A DNA stretch of 64,000 nucleotides. Origin: Caldilineaceae bacterium (GTDB lineage: Bacteria; Chloroflexota; Anaerolineae; Caldilineales; Caldilineaceae). The notes under the pieces are model-generated. The model did no database searches and was not told where the DNA came from. It was given only the letters and a program-made list of their open reading frames with translations. Position 1 is the stretch's first letter, and every line of letters begins with the position of its first letter. Location: NCBI GenBank assembly GCA_958295845.1, contig OY282376.1, positions 3,051,022 through 3,115,021 on the forward strand, given 5' to 3'. The position numbers and the translations under genes were made by a program. Below are positions 35,628 through 46,248 of this stretch, in pieces.

Positions 35628-36773
35628 ATGTCAAATTTGCAGAACGAGGTTAGCGCCGAAACCGGGCTTCTGTCGGATGACTCGGGCGAAGAGCAGCACG
35701 AGTCCTACTTCCAACTGGTTTGGCAGCGGTTCAGGAAGAGCCGGCCGGCTATTGCCGGCGGCCTTATGGTGCTGTCGCTGATTATTCTGGCTATTTTCGC
35801 CGAGTTCTTTGCGCCTGTCGATCCTGGGGACGCCAATCTGCAGGACAGCTTTATCCCGCCCACCAGGATCCGCATGATCGATACAGAGGGGAAGTTTCAC
35901 CTCCGTCCTTTTGTTTACAATCTGGAAGTGACGATTGATCCAAAGACTTTCGAGCCACTATGGGAAGAGGACCCTGAACAGCGTTACGACATACAGTTCC
36001 TGGTCAAGAGCTGGGAGTGGAAGATCCTTGGGTTAATCCCGACCCGCTATCATCTTTTCGGCGTGGGCGAAGGCGGGAAGATCCATCTGCTGGGAACGGA
36101 GAAGCAGGGTAGAGACCTGTGGGGCCGGGCCTGCACGGCTGGGCGTATTTCGCTGTCGCTGAGCCTGTTTGCGACGCTGGTCAGCATCGTTGTGGGCGCG
36201 GTGGTTGGCATCGTTTCCGGTTACTATGGCGGTTTGATCGATAATGTCATACAGCGGTTTGTGGAGTTTGTGGCCTCGTTTCCGCAGCTCCCGCTGTGGC
36301 TGGCACTGGCGGCGATCATTCCGCGCACGTGGGACTCGCTGCAGGTCTTTATTGTTATGGTGATCATATTCTCGCTGCTCTCATGGACGCTGCTGGCGCG
36401 CGAAGTGCGTGGAAAAGTGCTGGCCTTCCGTGAGACTGACTTCATTCTTGCTGCCAAGGAGATGGGCGCTTCCGACGCGCGAATCATCTTCTTGCACCTG
36501 TTCCCCAATTCGATCAGCCACATCATCGTTGTGCTCACCCTTACCATCCCTCAGATTATACTTGCTGAGGCCTTTCTCAGCTTTCTTGGCATTGGAATCC
36601 AGGAACCGCTTGTGAGCTGGGGATTCTTGATGCGGGACGCGCAGAATTTGCAGACACTCGGCACGCATACCTGGATCATGACACCAGTCATATTCATCAT
36701 CGTCGCCGTGCTGGGATTCAACTTTCTGGGAGACGGTCTGCGTGATGCGGCCGACCCCTATTCGATAGTCTGA
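35628..36773 (+). CDS. Peptide ABC transporter permease, DppC/OppC type, with enlarged extracytoplasmic loop
   Basis: 381 residues; DppC proteins are usually about 300. Cytosolic N-terminus, first span about 40-62, then roughly 110 residues outside the first transmembrane block (about 65-160). These contain [20 protein letters not shown], the normal DppC entry to span 2, preceded by an additional Trp/Glu-rich stretch. Core spans follow with the EAA loop [20 protein letters not shown] and [15 protein letters not shown]. It ends at DAADPYSIV. The gene is preceded by a 143-base gap without clear signals. Confidence 0.93.
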   Translation: MSNLQNEVSAETGLLSDDSGEEQHESYFQLVWQRFRKSRPAIAGGLMVLSLIILAIFAEFFAPVDPGDANLQDSFIPPTRIRMIDTEGKFHLRPFVYNLEVTIDPKTFEPLWEEDPEQRYDIQFLVKSWEWKILGLIPTRYHLFGVGEGGKIHLLGTEKQGRDLWGRACTAGRISLSLSLFATLVSIVVGAVVGIVSGYYGGLIDNVIQRFVEFVASFPQLPLWLALAAIIPRTWDSLQVFIVMVIIFSLLSWTLLAREVRGKVLAFRETDFILAAKEMGASDARIIFLHLFPNSISHIIVVLTLTIPQIILAEAFLSFLGIGIQEPLVSWGFLMRDAQNLQTLGTHTWIMTPVIFIIVAVLGFNFLGDGLRDAADPYSIV

Positions 36774-36793
36774 GAAGCTGACGGAGAACGAAG

Positions 36794-38653
36794 TTGGGCA
36801 GGCGTAGGTCATTTCAGGACGGGGGCGGCGCTTTTGCAATTATGCTTCGGGCCTGGGCCCGTCCTATCATATTGCTCCTTTTCCTACTCGTATTGCTCTC
36901 GTTCGGTACCGTGGCTGTCGTATTCGCCTGGCCCCAACCGGCTACCGCTTCCGTCAGCGGCATCGTGACCGACGCGGATGGTCCTGTCGAAGGGGCTCTG
37001 GTCCGAGTGCAGACGACGGCGAACCATACTTATACGGATGAAGGCGGGGCGTTCACGATCGAAGGCGTTCCGGTAGAGGAAAGCGTGACCCTGGTGGCCT
37101 GGGCGGAGGGTTACATTTTTGGCTGGACGGAAGCGAGCGGCGGCGAAGGGGAAGTTGGCATCGAGCTGCATCCCCACAACAGGGTTGATAACGCCGTTTA
37201 CGACTGGGAGCCGTCCGAGAACTGTGGTGAGTGCCACCCCTCCTATACCGAGTGGCGGCTCGACGCGCACAGCCAGTCGGCGGTCAACGTCCGCTTTCTG
37301 ACGATGTACAATGGGACTGACATTGAGGGCAACCGCAGCCGCAACAGCAACTACGATACCGGGCTGCCCCGCACGCGCGACCCCGACGATCCTTACTTTG
37401 GTCCCGGCTTCAAGGTGGACTTTCCCAAACGGGACGGCAACTGTGCCTCCTGCCACACGCCGATGGCTTCGAAACTGGACGCCGACAACAGCTGCGGCTG
37501 GAACGGTTGCCATATGCAGGAGACCAGCGACGCCAGCGACGAACTGCCGGACGGTGTAAGCCCAAATGAAGCGGTTGGCGTGGCCTCGGAAGGGATATCG
37601 TGTGACTTTTGCCACAAGATTGGGGCCGTGAACTTCTATACCGACACGCTGCTCCCGGACCCGGCGATGCCTGGTATTCTTTCGATGACTCTCTACAGGC
37701 CCAAGACGGGCGAGGACCTGTTAATGGGTACCGTCGACGACGTTGCCCGACCCAAGGACAGTTTCAATCAGCTACACCGTGAGAGCGCGTTCTGTGCGGG
37801 CTGTCATTTCGGGGTCAATGACACGACAGAGATCTATAATTCTTACGGAGAGTGGCTGGAGAGCCCTTACAGTGATCCCGATAGCGGTCAGACCTGCCAG
37901 AACTGTCATATGCCCGAGGCGCCGCGACTGACATCGCGCATGGAGTCGGTGGTGCAGACGGCGGCCTGGTTGGAAAGGACCAGCGGGCGCACGTTGCCTG
38001 CCGGTCTGGGAAAACTGGCCGAACAGTCGCAGCGCAGCTATTTCGTTTACCCCGAAAAAGGTGGACTATTTCGGGAGCTGGACCAGATCCACCTGCATCA
38101 GATGCCCGGCGCAACCGACGAACGGTTTCTGAAAAGCGCGATTTCGCTGGAAAGCTCCGCTGAAATCGAGGGCGCCGAGATAGTTGTAAACACGGTTGTA
38201 AGCAACACGGGGGCGGGTCATCACTATCCTACTGGCTCGCCACTGCGGCAGGTGCTGCTGGTGGTACGGGCAACTGACGGCAGCGGTGAAGAACTTGCCT
38301 TGGTTGAAGGCGAGTTGCTCCCTGAATGGGCAGGCGATGTTGCTGGACTTGCCGGCCAGGCGTATGCCAAGATCCTGAGGGATACGTTGACGGGAGAAGA
38401 ACCGACTTACTCGCACTGGCGGTTGGTGGAGCTGGTCGAAGACACACGCATCCCGGCCCTGTCTTCGGCGGAGGGAAGCTTCCGCTTTAGTCTGCCCGAC
38501 GACGACGGCCAGGGCGGCGGCGAAGTCAGCATTGAAGTGCAGCTCATTTATCGCAGGGCATTTCAGCAGCTGCAAGAATGGAAGGGCTGGACGGACCCGG
38601 ACATACTGCTGGCTACGGATGATTTCCGGATTGCCGCCAAATCCAACGAATAG
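36794..38653 (+). CDS. Multihaem cytochrome c with N-terminal CarboxypepD-reg-like domain
   Basis: 619 residues. TTG 36794 has GGAG seven bases upstream; ATG 36842 is the alternative. One N-terminal span (about 24-46) serves as signal or anchor. Residues 51-125 form a carboxypeptidase-regulatory-like beta-sandwich ([32 protein letters not shown]). Haem motifs: CGECH 144-148, CASCH 217-221, CGWNGCH 234-240 (a CX4CH), CDFCH 270-274, CAGCH 334-338, CQNCH 368-372; so five CXXCH plus one variant. The C-terminal 200 residues hold no haem site and include [17 protein letters not shown]. It resembles cytochrome c554-like electron carriers outside the membrane. It lies between DppC and DppF genes, 20 bases after the permease. 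Confidence 0.87.
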   Translation: MGRRRSFQDGGGAFAIMLRAWARPIILLLFLLVLLSFGTVAVVFAWPQPATASVSGIVTDADGPVEGALVRVQTTANHTYTDEGGAFTIEGVPVEESVTLVAWAEGYIFGWTEASGGEGEVGIELHPHNRVDNAVYDWEPSENCGECHPSYTEWRLDAHSQSAVNVRFLTMYNGTDIEGNRSRNSNYDTGLPRTRDPDDPYFGPGFKVDFPKRDGNCASCHTPMASKLDADNSCGWNGCHMQETSDASDELPDGVSPNEAVGVASEGISCDFCHKIGAVNFYTDTLLPDPAMPGILSMTLYRPKTGEDLLMGTVDDVARPKDSFNQLHRESAFCAGCHFGVNDTTEIYNSYGEWLESPYSDPDSGQTCQNCHMPEAPRLTSRMESVVQTAAWLERTSGRTLPAGLGKLAEQSQRSYFVYPEKGGLFRELDQIHLHQMPGATDERFLKSAISLESSAEIEGAEIVVNTVVSNTGAGHHYPTGSPLRQVLLVVRATDGSGEELALVEGELLPEWAGDVAGLAGQAYAKILRDTLTGEEPTYSHWRLVELVEDTRIPALSSAEGSFRFSLPDDDGQGGGEVSIEVQLIYRRAFQQLQEWKGWTDPDILLATDDFRIAAKSNE

Positions 38654-38673
38654 GGCTAGAGCGAAGATATAAT

Positions 38674-39690
38674 ATGGAAGAAACTCTGCTTGAAGTCAAC
38701 GGCCTGAAACAGTGGTTTCCCATTCGTGAGGGATTCCTGCAACGAATTGTCGGGCACGTCAAGGCCGTTGACGGCGTCACCTTTGCGATAAAGCGCAATG
38801 AAGCATTGGGGCTCGTGGGAGAGAGCGGCTCCGGCAAGACCACTGTTGGACGGTCGGTGCTGCGGCTTTACGATCCGACGGATGGCGAGATCTGGTACAC
38901 GTCGGGCGAAGGCGAGCGCATCGATATCGCCAAGATTGACCAGGGGGAAATGAAGCCGCTGCGCAAAGAGATGCGCATGATCTTTCAGGATCCTTTCAGT
39001 TCTCTGAATCCTCGTCTGACTGTGAAGGACCTCATCGGAGAACCGCTGATCATCCATAAGGAGGCGTCCGGCCGCGAGTTGGAGGACCGGGTTTCAGATT
39101 TGATGACGGCCGTCGGGCTTGAACCGAACTATATGCGCCGCTATCCGCATGAGTTTTCCGGAGGGCAGCGGCAGCGGATTGGCTTGGCGCGGACGCTGGC
39201 GCTCAGGCCGCGGCTGATCATTGCTGACGAGCCGGTCTCGGCGCTGGATGTATCGATTCAGGCCCAGGTGCTGAACCTCCTCCAGGAGTTGAAGGACGAA
39301 CTGGGATTGACCTATCTGTTCATCGCCCATGACCTCTCGGTTGTCGAGCACATGTGCGACCGGATCGCGGTCATGTACGTTGGCCGGTTGGTGGAGATTG
39401 CCGATTCGGAACGGCTGCTCGGGCGGCCGCTTCACCCGTATACCGAGGCGCTGGTTTCGGCCATTCCGCCGGCAGATCCCGATATAAAGCTGAATCGGAT
39501 CATACTGGAAGGCGACATTCCCAGCCCGGCCAATCCGCCTTCCGGGTGTGTTTTTCACCCGCGCTGCCTTTACGCGCAGGAGCAGTGCACGCAAGAGGAG
39601 CCGCATCTGGAGGAGATCGAACCGGGGCATTTTGCCAGCTGTCATTTTGCACGGGAGTTAACCCTGCAGGGGATCGGAGAAGGGGAATGA
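38674..39690 (+). CDS. Peptide ABC transporter ATPase, DppF/OppF type
   Basis: 338 residues. Walker [11 protein letters not shown]-loop [14 protein letters not shown], signature [17 protein letters not shown], Walker [13 protein letters not shown] and H-loop IAHDLS. The oligopeptide C-terminal extension carries [14 protein letters not shown]. The second motor subunit of the importer, it is separated from its permease gene by the cytochrome gene. Its stop overlaps the next gene (ATGA). Confidence 0.93.
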   Translation: MEETLLEVNGLKQWFPIREGFLQRIVGHVKAVDGVTFAIKRNEALGLVGESGSGKTTVGRSVLRLYDPTDGEIWYTSGEGERIDIAKIDQGEMKPLRKEMRMIFQDPFSSLNPRLTVKDLIGEPLIIHKEASGRELEDRVSDLMTAVGLEPNYMRRYPHEFSGGQRQRIGLARTLALRPRLIIADEPVSALDVSIQAQVLNLLQELKDELGLTYLFIAHDLSVVEHMCDRIAVMYVGRLVEIADSERLLGRPLHPYTEALVSAIPPADPDIKLNRIILEGDIPSPANPPSGCVFHPRCLYAQEQCTQEEPHLEEIEPGHFASCHFARELTLQGIGEGE

Positions 39691-40049
39691 CCGAAAGCGA
39701 AATGGAGAGGCGGGGGCCCAACATCGACGCTGCCCTGCTGGCCTATCTTCTGCCAGTTCTTGGTCCGGCGTATATTCTGGCGCTGCGTAAAGAGGATTCT
39801 TTTTCGCGCTATCACGCGATGCAGTCGCTTTCGATCGTTGCGGCATTGATACTGGCGCCTGTAGTCTGGATCGTGTTTTCCTGGCTCATTTCTCTCCTGC
39901 CATTTGGCGGTGTCGTCGCGGCCTATATATTTGCGCTTGTGGTCGCCGTCTATCTTGCGGTGGTCGTGGCATGGGTTGTCGGAATCGTCAATGCCCTGCG
40001 TGCGCGTCGTTCTCCTGTACCGTTTTTTGGCCGGATTTTGCGGGTATAG
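39687..40049 (+). CDS. Small membrane protein, Tic20/DUF4870-like
   Basis: 120 residues with three to four spans: [20 protein letters not shown], the family's [14 protein letters not shown] segment (a polar loop after span 1), then two strongly hydrophobic stretches (about 50-75 and 82-105). ATG 39687 overlaps the DppF stop and an upstream GGGGAA supports it. The longer open frame from 39354 is antisense-frame noise inside dppF. Function unknown; possibly a membrane adaptor co-expressed with the transporter. Confidence 0.72.
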   Translation: MTESEMERRGPNIDAALLAYLLPVLGPAYILALRKEDSFSRYHAMQSLSIVAALILAPVVWIVFSWLISLLPFGGVVAAYIFALVVAVYLAVVVAWVVGIVNALRARRSPVPFFGRILRV

Positions 40050-40071
40050 GGCGTTGCTGTAGGGGCGATGG

Positions 40072-40111
40072 CAAGCACAAGTTACTATGAACAAGCACAA
40101 GTTTCTATGAA
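40072..40111 (+). repeat. 20-base tandem duplication
   Basis: CAAGCACAAGTTACTATGAA (40072-40091) is followed by a copy with one A-to-T change (40092-40111), 130 bases before the GH4 gene. Confidence 0.6.
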
Positions 40112-40241
40112 TTTGAAGCGTGGCCGGAACGCTTCACACTAAATGCGCCGCAAACTCAGTTGTCAATGAACTCTGATTGACTGAAGCCTTAAGGCCGGCT
40201 TCGTTGCTCGATTTCAACCGTTCTCAAGAGGAGGTTTCCCT

Positions 40242-41642
40242 TTGCCGAAAGTCACATTCATAGGAGCCGGCAGCTTTGGCTTCACCCGCAAGCTTGTCAA
40301 AGATGTACTTACGTTCCCGCTTCTTGAGGACGCGACCATCTGCCTGATGGATATCGACCCACTGAAACTTGGCTATATCGAGCAGGCAGTGCGGCGCATC
40401 GTCAGGGAAGGGAACTATCCCGCTACGGTCGAGTCAACCGTCAGCCGGGAAGAAGCGCTGGACGGCGCTGACTATGTTATCGTCACCATCCTGGTCGGCC
40501 AGACCGACGTTTGGCGCACCGACATCGAGATCCCCAAACAGTACGGTATTGACACGAATATCGGCGATACGCGCGGCCCTTCCGGCATTTTCCGGTCCAT
40601 GCGCACAACGCCAGTGATGGTGGACATTGCGCGAGACATGGAGCGGCTCTGCCCTAACGCGGTGATGCTCAACTATACCAACCCGATGGTGATCAACTGC
40701 CGTGCGATTCAGAAGGAGACCAGTATCGTCGCCACGGGTCTCTGCCATAGCGTGCAGGGCACGGCGAGCATGCTGGCGCGCTGGATCGGTGCGCCGCCTG
40801 ACGAGATTACCTACACCTGCGCCGGCATCAACCACATGGCCTGGTACCTGACATATGAATGGAATGGCGAGGACGCCTATCCTCTGATCAGGCAAGCGAT
40901 AACCGAAAGGCCAGAGGTCTACAACGAGGAGCAGGTTCGCAACGAGATGTTCCTGCACCTGGACTACTATCCGACCGAGTCCAGCGGCCATCATTCGGAG
41001 TACAACCCGTGGTTCCGGAAGCGCCCGGACCTGATCGAAAAGTACTGCACGCACGGCACAGGCTGGAATCCAGGCGAATATGCCTACGTTCTGACCCATT
41101 ACTCGGCCCGGGAAGATGACTGGGAAGAGCAGATTCGCGAATGGCTCGACGACTCGGCGCCGTTGAACCTTACACGCGGATACGAGTACGCCGCCTACAT
41201 AATCAATGCGCTTGAAGGTGGGGACTCGTTCCAATTCAACGGCAACATGCCCAACGGCGACGGCTCGACGCCGCTGGTTGACAATCTGCCGGTGGAAGCC
41301 TGTGTCGAGATTCCTGTATGGGCGAGCAAGAAGGGATTGGAGAGCGTCAGGGTTGGACCGTTGCCGGCCTCGGTCGCGATGTTAACTGGCCTCAGCGCCC
41401 AGATTGAGGAGCTGGCAGTGGAAGGGATTATAGAGGGCGATCCGAGGAAGATATTCCAGGCGATTCTTCACGATCCTCTGACCACCGCAGTGCTATCGAT
41501 GGCCGAGATCCGAGAGATGGTGAATGAGATGTTCGCCGCCAACATAGAGCATCTGCCGACTTTTTCTCACTACGAAGTCGAAGGTGACAGACCGATGCGG
41601 CTGCTGACCGAGTCCCAGACGGAGCCTATTTCAGCCGACTGA
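40242..41642 (+). CDS. Glycoside hydrolase family 4 (alpha-galactosidase/alpha-glucosidase-like)
   Basis: 466 residues; TTG start with GAGGAGG eight to fourteen bases upstream. GH4 enzymes use NAD+ and a divalent metal for oxidation-elimination cleavage of glycosides in the cytosol. Visible: NAD-binding GAGSFGFT (8-15), NYTNP (144-148), metal ligands Cys168 in CHSVQG and His198 in INHMAW, and the active-site stretch [15 protein letters not shown]. The CHSVQG motif points to the MelA/AglA-like group rather than 6-phospho-beta-glucosidase. It is followed by the NIPSNAP gene after 35 bases. Substrate unproven. Confidence 0.9.
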   Translation: MPKVTFIGAGSFGFTRKLVKDVLTFPLLEDATICLMDIDPLKLGYIEQAVRRIVREGNYPATVESTVSREEALDGADYVIVTILVGQTDVWRTDIEIPKQYGIDTNIGDTRGPSGIFRSMRTTPVMVDIARDMERLCPNAVMLNYTNPMVINCRAIQKETSIVATGLCHSVQGTASMLARWIGAPPDEITYTCAGINHMAWYLTYEWNGEDAYPLIRQAITERPEVYNEEQVRNEMFLHLDYYPTESSGHHSEYNPWFRKRPDLIEKYCTHGTGWNPGEYAYVLTHYSAREDDWEEQIREWLDDSAPLNLTRGYEYAAYIINALEGGDSFQFNGNMPNGDGSTPLVDNLPVEACVEIPVWASKKGLESVRVGPLPASVAMLTGLSAQIEELAVEGIIEGDPRKIFQAILHDPLTTAVLSMAEIREMVNEMFAANIEHLPTFSHYEVEGDRPMRLLTESQTEPISAD

Positions 41643-41677
41643 GTAAGCTACATTCCAAGCAATGAGGAGACCGACCC

Positions 41678-41998
41678 ATGTTGTACGAGTACAGGATTTA
41701 CGAGTGTCACCCCGGCAAGCGCGACGATTGGGTTGTGTACATGGAAAACGTGATCATCCCCTTTCAGGTGTCAAAAGGGATGGTCGTTGCCGGGTCTTTC
41801 ATTGACGAGGAAGACGAAAACTGCTACGTGTGGATGCGCCGCTTTAAGGATGAGGCCGACAGAGAAGCCCTGTATGAGGCGGTATACCAGTCGGATGGAT
41901 GGCTAAACGAGATTGCTCCGAAGATCACGGATATGCTCAACCGGGAGACCATCAAGGTCATGCGTCTTGTGCCGACTTCGAAGTCTGTAATTCAGTAA
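41678..41998 (+). CDS. NIPSNAP family protein
   Basis: 106 residues, alpha/beta dimeric ferredoxin-like fold. LYEYRIYECHPGKRDDWVVYM and VSKGMVVAGSFIDEED, then VWMRRFKDEADREALYEAV, match the NIPSNAP/EthD-related group. The biochemical role is unknown; it is common in bacterial sugar-catabolism operons. GAGGAG supports the ATG. It lies 35 bases after the GH4 gene, so it is probably co-transcribed. Confidence 0.85.
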   Translation: MLYEYRIYECHPGKRDDWVVYMENVIIPFQVSKGMVVAGSFIDEEDENCYVWMRRFKDEADREALYEAVYQSDGWLNEIAPKITDMLNRETIKVMRLVPTSKSVIQ

Positions 41999-42040
41999 GG
42001 TTCAATTCGAGCGAAGTCCTAATTCAGTCTCGTACATTCG

Positions 42041-42066
42041 AAAAGCCACGACCCTTTGGGTCGGCT
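42041..42066 (-). terminator. Hairpin terminator at the end of the transglutaminase gene
   Basis: On the minus strand AGCC-GACCC-AAA-GGGTC-GT-GGCT is followed by TTTTC (plus AAAA at 42041-42044): nine pairs with a two-base bulge. Placed between convergent genes, it may act for both but has its T-run only on the minus strand. Confidence 0.5.
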
Positions 42067-42105
42067 CGCTGTATTACGCGGCCGGCCCTTTTTCATTCCT
42101 CGAAG

Positions 42106-43080
42106 TTATTGCTGCTGTTGCTGTTCCTGTTCGAGGCGCAGCCGCGTGCTGCTCTCCGCTTCAATATACTCCCTGGTCGTGATGTGCCCGTTGTCAAGTA
42201 GATCGTGAGGGATGTCCTCGTCTTCGGTCTCGGAGATATGGACGCCTACTGTCAGTTCGCTGCGGGCATTGCCTTTAAAAGTCCCCCTGGTTGGGGGAAC
42301 ATCTGCATAGTCCCGGCCAACTGCTATGCGGATGTGATTGTCACTGACATACGTGTTATTGGTCGGATCGAAGCCGACCCAACCGGTTGCGGGGAGGAAC
42401 GCTTCCACCCATGCATGTGAAGCGCCGGACATGTCTTTTTCTTCCTCTCTTTCTGGATCCTGAGAGATGTAGCCGCTAATGTAACGGGCGGGAATGCTTG
42501 CCCTCCGCAGCAGGGCGATCATTATGTGAGAGAAGTCCTGACAGACTCCGCGGCGGTTCTTCAGCGCCGTGTCGATAGGGGAGTCTACGGCCGTACTCTG
42601 TGGTGTGTACTCGATTGCGGCATGGATCTTTTGGTTGAGGTCGAACATAGCGCTGAGCGGGTCCGGAGCCTTGCCGAAGCTGATCTCGTCCGCAAAGTCG
42701 GACAAAAAGGCGGTCGGACGTGCAAAGCTGCTGGGCGTCAGCCAGTCCCAGTGCTGACCCGTCGCGGCGGCATTTTCCAACTCCTTCCAGGTTGAGGCTT
42801 CGAAGCTCTCCGGCAAAGGATCTGATTCCTGTACCAGGACAAGGGCCTGGGCACGCAAAACCAACTCGGAATGGCGTCTGGGAATATCGAAATAGTGGAT
42901 GGTGTTCTGCATGCAGTCATTCGTCGCCAGCACTTGTGCATGCGGCCATATTTCGAGCATGAAGTTCAAGCAGCGCTGCTGCCTGTCAGTGCGAGGCTGC
43001 ATACGTACTTCCATCGTACTCTCGCTGACTTCGGAATCGTATCGATACCTGGTGTGATGGTGAACAGTATAATATTTCAT
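42106..43080 (-). CDS. Transglutaminase-like cysteine protease
   Basis: 324 residues. N-terminal beta domain (YYTVHHHTRYRYDSEVSES), then the papain-like transglutaminase core with catalytic Cys180 (RRGVCQDFSH), His222 (ASHAWVEAFL) and Asp238 (FDPTN). Acts as amidase/protease or peptide-bond former. It ends in an unusual Gln-rich tail. It is third in a cassette with the alpha-E and ATP-grasp genes, a set predicted to make or modify a peptide-like product. Confidence 0.93.
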   Translation of the reverse strand: MKYYTVHHHTRYRYDSEVSESTMEVRMQPRTDRQQRCLNFMLEIWPHAQVLATNDCMQNTIHYFDIPRRHSELVLRAQALVLVQESDPLPESFEASTWKELENAAATGQHWDWLTPSSFARPTAFLSDFADEISFGKAPDPLSAMFDLNQKIHAAIEYTPQSTAVDSPIDTALKNRRGVCQDFSHIMIALLRRASIPARYISGYISQDPEREEEKDMSGASHAWVEAFLPATGWVGFDPTNNTYVSDNHIRIAVGRDYADVPPTRGTFKGNARSELTVGVHISETEDEDIPHDLLDNGHITTREYIEAESSTRLRLEQEQQQQQ

Positions 43081-43101
43081 ATCGCTTCTCTTGGTGGAGA
43101 G

Positions 43102-44079
43102 TTACCCAAAAGCCTCTTCAATGTCGTAGTTGAAATAAGCATCCTGAAGCGCATCGTGAATCTGATCACAACTTTCCATGATTCCGGTGACGAATGTATT
43201 GGCCCCAAACTCGACTATGTCTTCAATTTGACTATACTCCAATTGGGCCTGCAGCTTGCCTGCTAGTCGATTCAAGTCGCCGGCACGTCGTGTTTCGGTC
43301 GCTCCGGCCACCTGCCTCAAGAGTACTGCCATCTGGTTTACATTGAAACGGGCCGAATTGGGGAGATATGGGTTGAGAAGCAGAAATGAAGTCACTTGAC
43401 TCGTCTCTGGCCTTGGGTCGTATACCCGACAGTAAGACTCAAAAGAGTTGCAGGCGCGGAGGACGCCGATACCATTGAGCGGGTCGACAGTCTCCAACCG
43501 CTCGCCGCCATCGATGCCGAAATGTTGGAAGTGCGCCTGCAGGAGACAGCAGACAGAAAGAACGCGTTCCAGGTGACCTCCAATTTGGATGAACAACCAA
43601 CCTTCGTCGTGCAGGAGCGAAGAAAGCGCCAGTCCTTGAAAGAGGGAGACACTGCTCTCAAGTTCTCTGAAGAAATTGTCGCGTTCCTGGTGCCAGTTCT
43701 GGTGTCCTTGCCAGGCGTGAAGACGCAAATAGAGCCGGTTCATGTGTTCCCAGAGTTGACTACTCAGCTGGGACCTTACAGTGCGCGCGTTCGACCTGGC
43801 CAGGTTGATGCAGCCTGAAATCGAGGTCTGATTCTCGGCGTTGAAGGTGAGATCGTGGGCCATCTGCAAGGCCACCTGGCTATTCACAACGCCGTTCTTC
43901 ATTTCCGGAGGGGGCTGGCGCAACGCAGTGAAGAACTGTTGCCAGCCGCGATCGTTGCCGGGCTGAGCGGCCTGTCCGACCATGAAGTTCAGGCGTACAC
44001 GCAGCAGGCGGATGGTATTTTCCGCCCTCTCCATGTACCGACCGATCCAGTACATACTGTCCGCGGATCTGGATAGCAT
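43102..44079 (-). CDS. Alpha-E domain protein
   Basis: 325 residues, mostly helical. MLSRSADSMYWIGRYMERAE and NTIRLLRV are the alpha-E N-terminus; ATG 44079 has AGGA nine bases upstream. FEARFNVNQ-like (here NSARFNVNQMAVL) and the final QIHDALQDAYFNYDIEEAF are also family marks. It always travels with circularly permuted ATP-grasp proteins and transglutaminases, as here; its exact chemistry is unknown. Confidence 0.92.
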   Translation of the reverse strand: MLSRSADSMYWIGRYMERAENTIRLLRVRLNFMVGQAAQPGNDRGWQQFFTALRQPPPEMKNGVVNSQVALQMAHDLTFNAENQTSISGCINLARSNARTVRSQLSSQLWEHMNRLYLRLHAWQGHQNWHQERDNFFRELESSVSLFQGLALSSLLHDEGWLFIQIGGHLERVLSVCCLLQAHFQHFGIDGGERLETVDPLNGIGVLRACNSFESYCRVYDPRPETSQVTSFLLLNPYLPNSARFNVNQMAVLLRQVAGATETRRAGDLNRLAGKLQAQLEYSQIEDIVEFGANTFVTGIMESCDQIHDALQDAYFNYDIEEAFG

Positions 44080-44101
44080 TGGCTCACTTCCTGTTAATGT
44101 T

Positions 44102-45601
44102 TCAGTTCTCTTGCAAGACCCAAGTGTCCTTGCTGCCCCCACCCTGGGATGAGTTGACGACAAGTGATCCTTCTCGCAGGGCGACGCGCGTCAGTCCTCC
44201 GGGGACGATGACCGTGTTTTCCTGTTCGCCGCCGTACAGAATGAAGGGCCGCAGGTCAACATGGCGGGAGACAACATTGCCGTTGATGTAACAAGGCGCC
44301 CGCGAAAGGGCCAGAGTCGGTTGGGCGATGAAGTTGCGGGGATTGTCCAGAATCTGCTGGCGGAAACTCTCCCGCTCCTTGGTGGTACTGTACGGGCCAA
44401 TTAACATGCCGTACCCGCCGGATTCGCCTACAGCCTTTACAACCAACTTGTCAAGGTTTTCGAGAACATAGGCGCGTTCGTCGTCGCGCAGGCAAAGATA
44501 GGTCTCGACATTCTGGAGGACAGGCTCTTCCCCCAGATAGTAGCGGATCATCTCAGGTACGAAGGCGTAGATAGCCTTGTCGTCGGCGATCCCCGTGCCT
44601 ATTGCGTTGGCCAGCGTAACGTTTCCGGCGCGATAGGCGTTGAAAAGGCCGGGAACCCCCAGGACGGAGTCGGCCTCAAAGTGAAGCGGATCGACGAATT
44701 CGTCATCGATGCGGCGGTAGATTACGTCGACGCGCTGCAGGCCGCTGGTTGTGCGCATGTACACGAAGCCGTCATGAATGAGCAGATCGGCACCTTCGAC
44801 GAGCTCGATGCCCATTACGCGTGCAAGAAAGGTGTGCTCAAAGTAAGCAGAATTGAAGATTCCGGGTGTCAGAAGAACGATGGTTGCGTCGCGCCCCTTG
44901 GGCGACAGGGCTTGTAACTGCTCCAATAGAGCCTGGCCGTAGTGACCGATGGGTCGAATCCCATAGCCGCCGAACATGCCGGGGAAGACCTGGGTCATCA
45001 CCTCGCGGTTGGCAAGCATGTAGGATACACCGCTGGGAACGCGAAGATTGTCTTCCAGAACGGCGAATTCGCCGCCGGGCAGGCGAACCAGGTCGGTGCC
45101 GACGATCGAGGTGTAGACGTCATTGGCGACTTTGACGCCACGCATTTCGCGCTGGTAGTTTGGGCAACTGTAGATCAGGTCGAAAGGCACTTTGCCATCC
45201 TGCAGAATGCGTCCCTCGTGGTAGACGTCTCGCAGGAAGAGATTGATGGCGTGGATGCGCTGGCTCAAGCCGTGCTCAATCGTTTTCCACTCTTTATCGC
45301 TGATGATGCGGGGCAGGATATCGTAGGGGAAGATGCGTTCGATGGTGGAGTCTTCACCGTAGACGGTGAAGGTGATGCCCCGGTTCAGAAAGGTAAGGTC
45401 GGCAGCCTGTTGACGTTGAGTGAGCTCGCTGGCTTGCAGTTCAAGTATGCTCTGTAGGAGCTTTCCGTATGGTCCCCGAGGACGGCCGTTTTCCTGAAAC
45501 ATCTCGTCGAATATTGACCCATCCAAAGCATAGGTGCTGAACAGGCTTATGGCACTGTCGTTTACAGTCTCTTCTTGGGTTGGCACGCTTTTCACCGCCA
45601 T
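44102..45601 (-). CDS. Circularly permuted ATP-grasp protein
   Basis: 499 residues of the CpATPgrasp_2 family. Marks: [53 protein letters not shown], and the ATP-grasp core [20 protein letters not shown]. Expected to be a peptide ligase activating a carboxylate with ATP. First gene of the minus-strand cassette: 22 bases to the alpha-E gene, which is 21 bases before the transglutaminase. Only a weak ribosome site is seen before ATG 45601. Confidence 0.93.
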   Translation of the reverse strand: MAVKSVPTQEETVNDSAISLFSTYALDGSIFDEMFQENGRPRGPYGKLLQSILELQASELTQRQQAADLTFLNRGITFTVYGEDSTIERIFPYDILPRIISDKEWKTIEHGLSQRIHAINLFLRDVYHEGRILQDGKVPFDLIYSCPNYQREMRGVKVANDVYTSIVGTDLVRLPGGEFAVLEDNLRVPSGVSYMLANREVMTQVFPGMFGGYGIRPIGHYGQALLEQLQALSPKGRDATIVLLTPGIFNSAYFEHTFLARVMGIELVEGADLLIHDGFVYMRTTSGLQRVDVIYRRIDDEFVDPLHFEADSVLGVPGLFNAYRAGNVTLANAIGTGIADDKAIYAFVPEMIRYYLGEEPVLQNVETYLCLRDDERAYVLENLDKLVVKAVGESGGYGMLIGPYSTTKERESFRQQILDNPRNFIAQPTLALSRAPCYINGNVVSRHVDLRPFILYGGEQENTVIVPGGLTRVALREGSLVVNSSQGGGSKDTWVLQEN

Positions 45602-46248
45602 TGGTGTGGTTCAGATTAGCGCTTTCTGGCTGGCAACGTTGAGAGCTGGTAGAAAGGTTTCCCGGACTGTGGGCGATTTGGTCAACTTAATTCTCGCTCG
45701 CTTAGAGATTCAAGTGAACCTGACGGCTGAGAATTGAAGCCCGACTAGCGCCGCCGCTTGAAGTCTTCTGGTTCCCTCCAACCTTACTCGTGAGGATAAA
45801 CGCCGCAAGAGCCGTTGGTGAAATTCACCACAAACCAGGCCCCGTCAAAGGAATTGGCGTATTATGCCCAAATTAGGTATCAATGTGCAAACAGCGATAA
45901 TCGCCTTTCTCGAATGGTCTGGTCGTGGGCAGTCGGCTTAGGCTCTGAGTAGGGCTGGCGGCCTCACGAACATGAGAAGTGTGAACCAAGGCGCGGCTGA
46001 ACTTCGCGAGGATATCAGCAGAAAGCATTCGACAAGGACGGCAACCGTGCCACGTGCAAGCAAAGTTTTCTTTGCTTGGAAAACTTCGTTGCGTAAGGCG
46101 TCCTCAACGATGAATCTGTTCCAAGTTTCCTCTTCAGCCCAGGTGTCATCGATTCTGACTAGGACTTTCGAGGTATAGGGCAAGATGCCTGTGTGCGGGG
46201 GAAAGAGGCAGCGTTAACTTGAAACCGCCGCCTCTTCATTGGGGACGG
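45602..46248. other. Non-coding region with one doubtful minus-strand frame
   Basis: No confident gene. A TTG-started 81-codon minus frame (46183-45938) has no family resemblance and unbiased third positions. A hairpin at 46203-46236 likely ends the DUF899 gene. Confidence 0.5.
46203..46236 (-). terminator. Hairpin downstream of the DUF899 gene
   Basis: Minus strand AAGAGGCGGCG pairs with CGCTGCCTCTT across a 12-base loop (11 pairs, one G-U), just after the gene. The T-run is weak (TTCCC), so it may be only a partial terminator. Confidence 0.45.

Noticed and set aside
40050..40241. Possible promoter between the small membrane protein and GH4 gene
   Set aside because: TTGTCA and TTGACT occur but without a matching -10 at 16-18 bases; only the tandem repeat is retained.
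45938..46183. 81-codon TTG-started minus frame
   Set aside because: Readable composition but a TTG start, unbiased third positions and no homology hint; too weak to call a gene.
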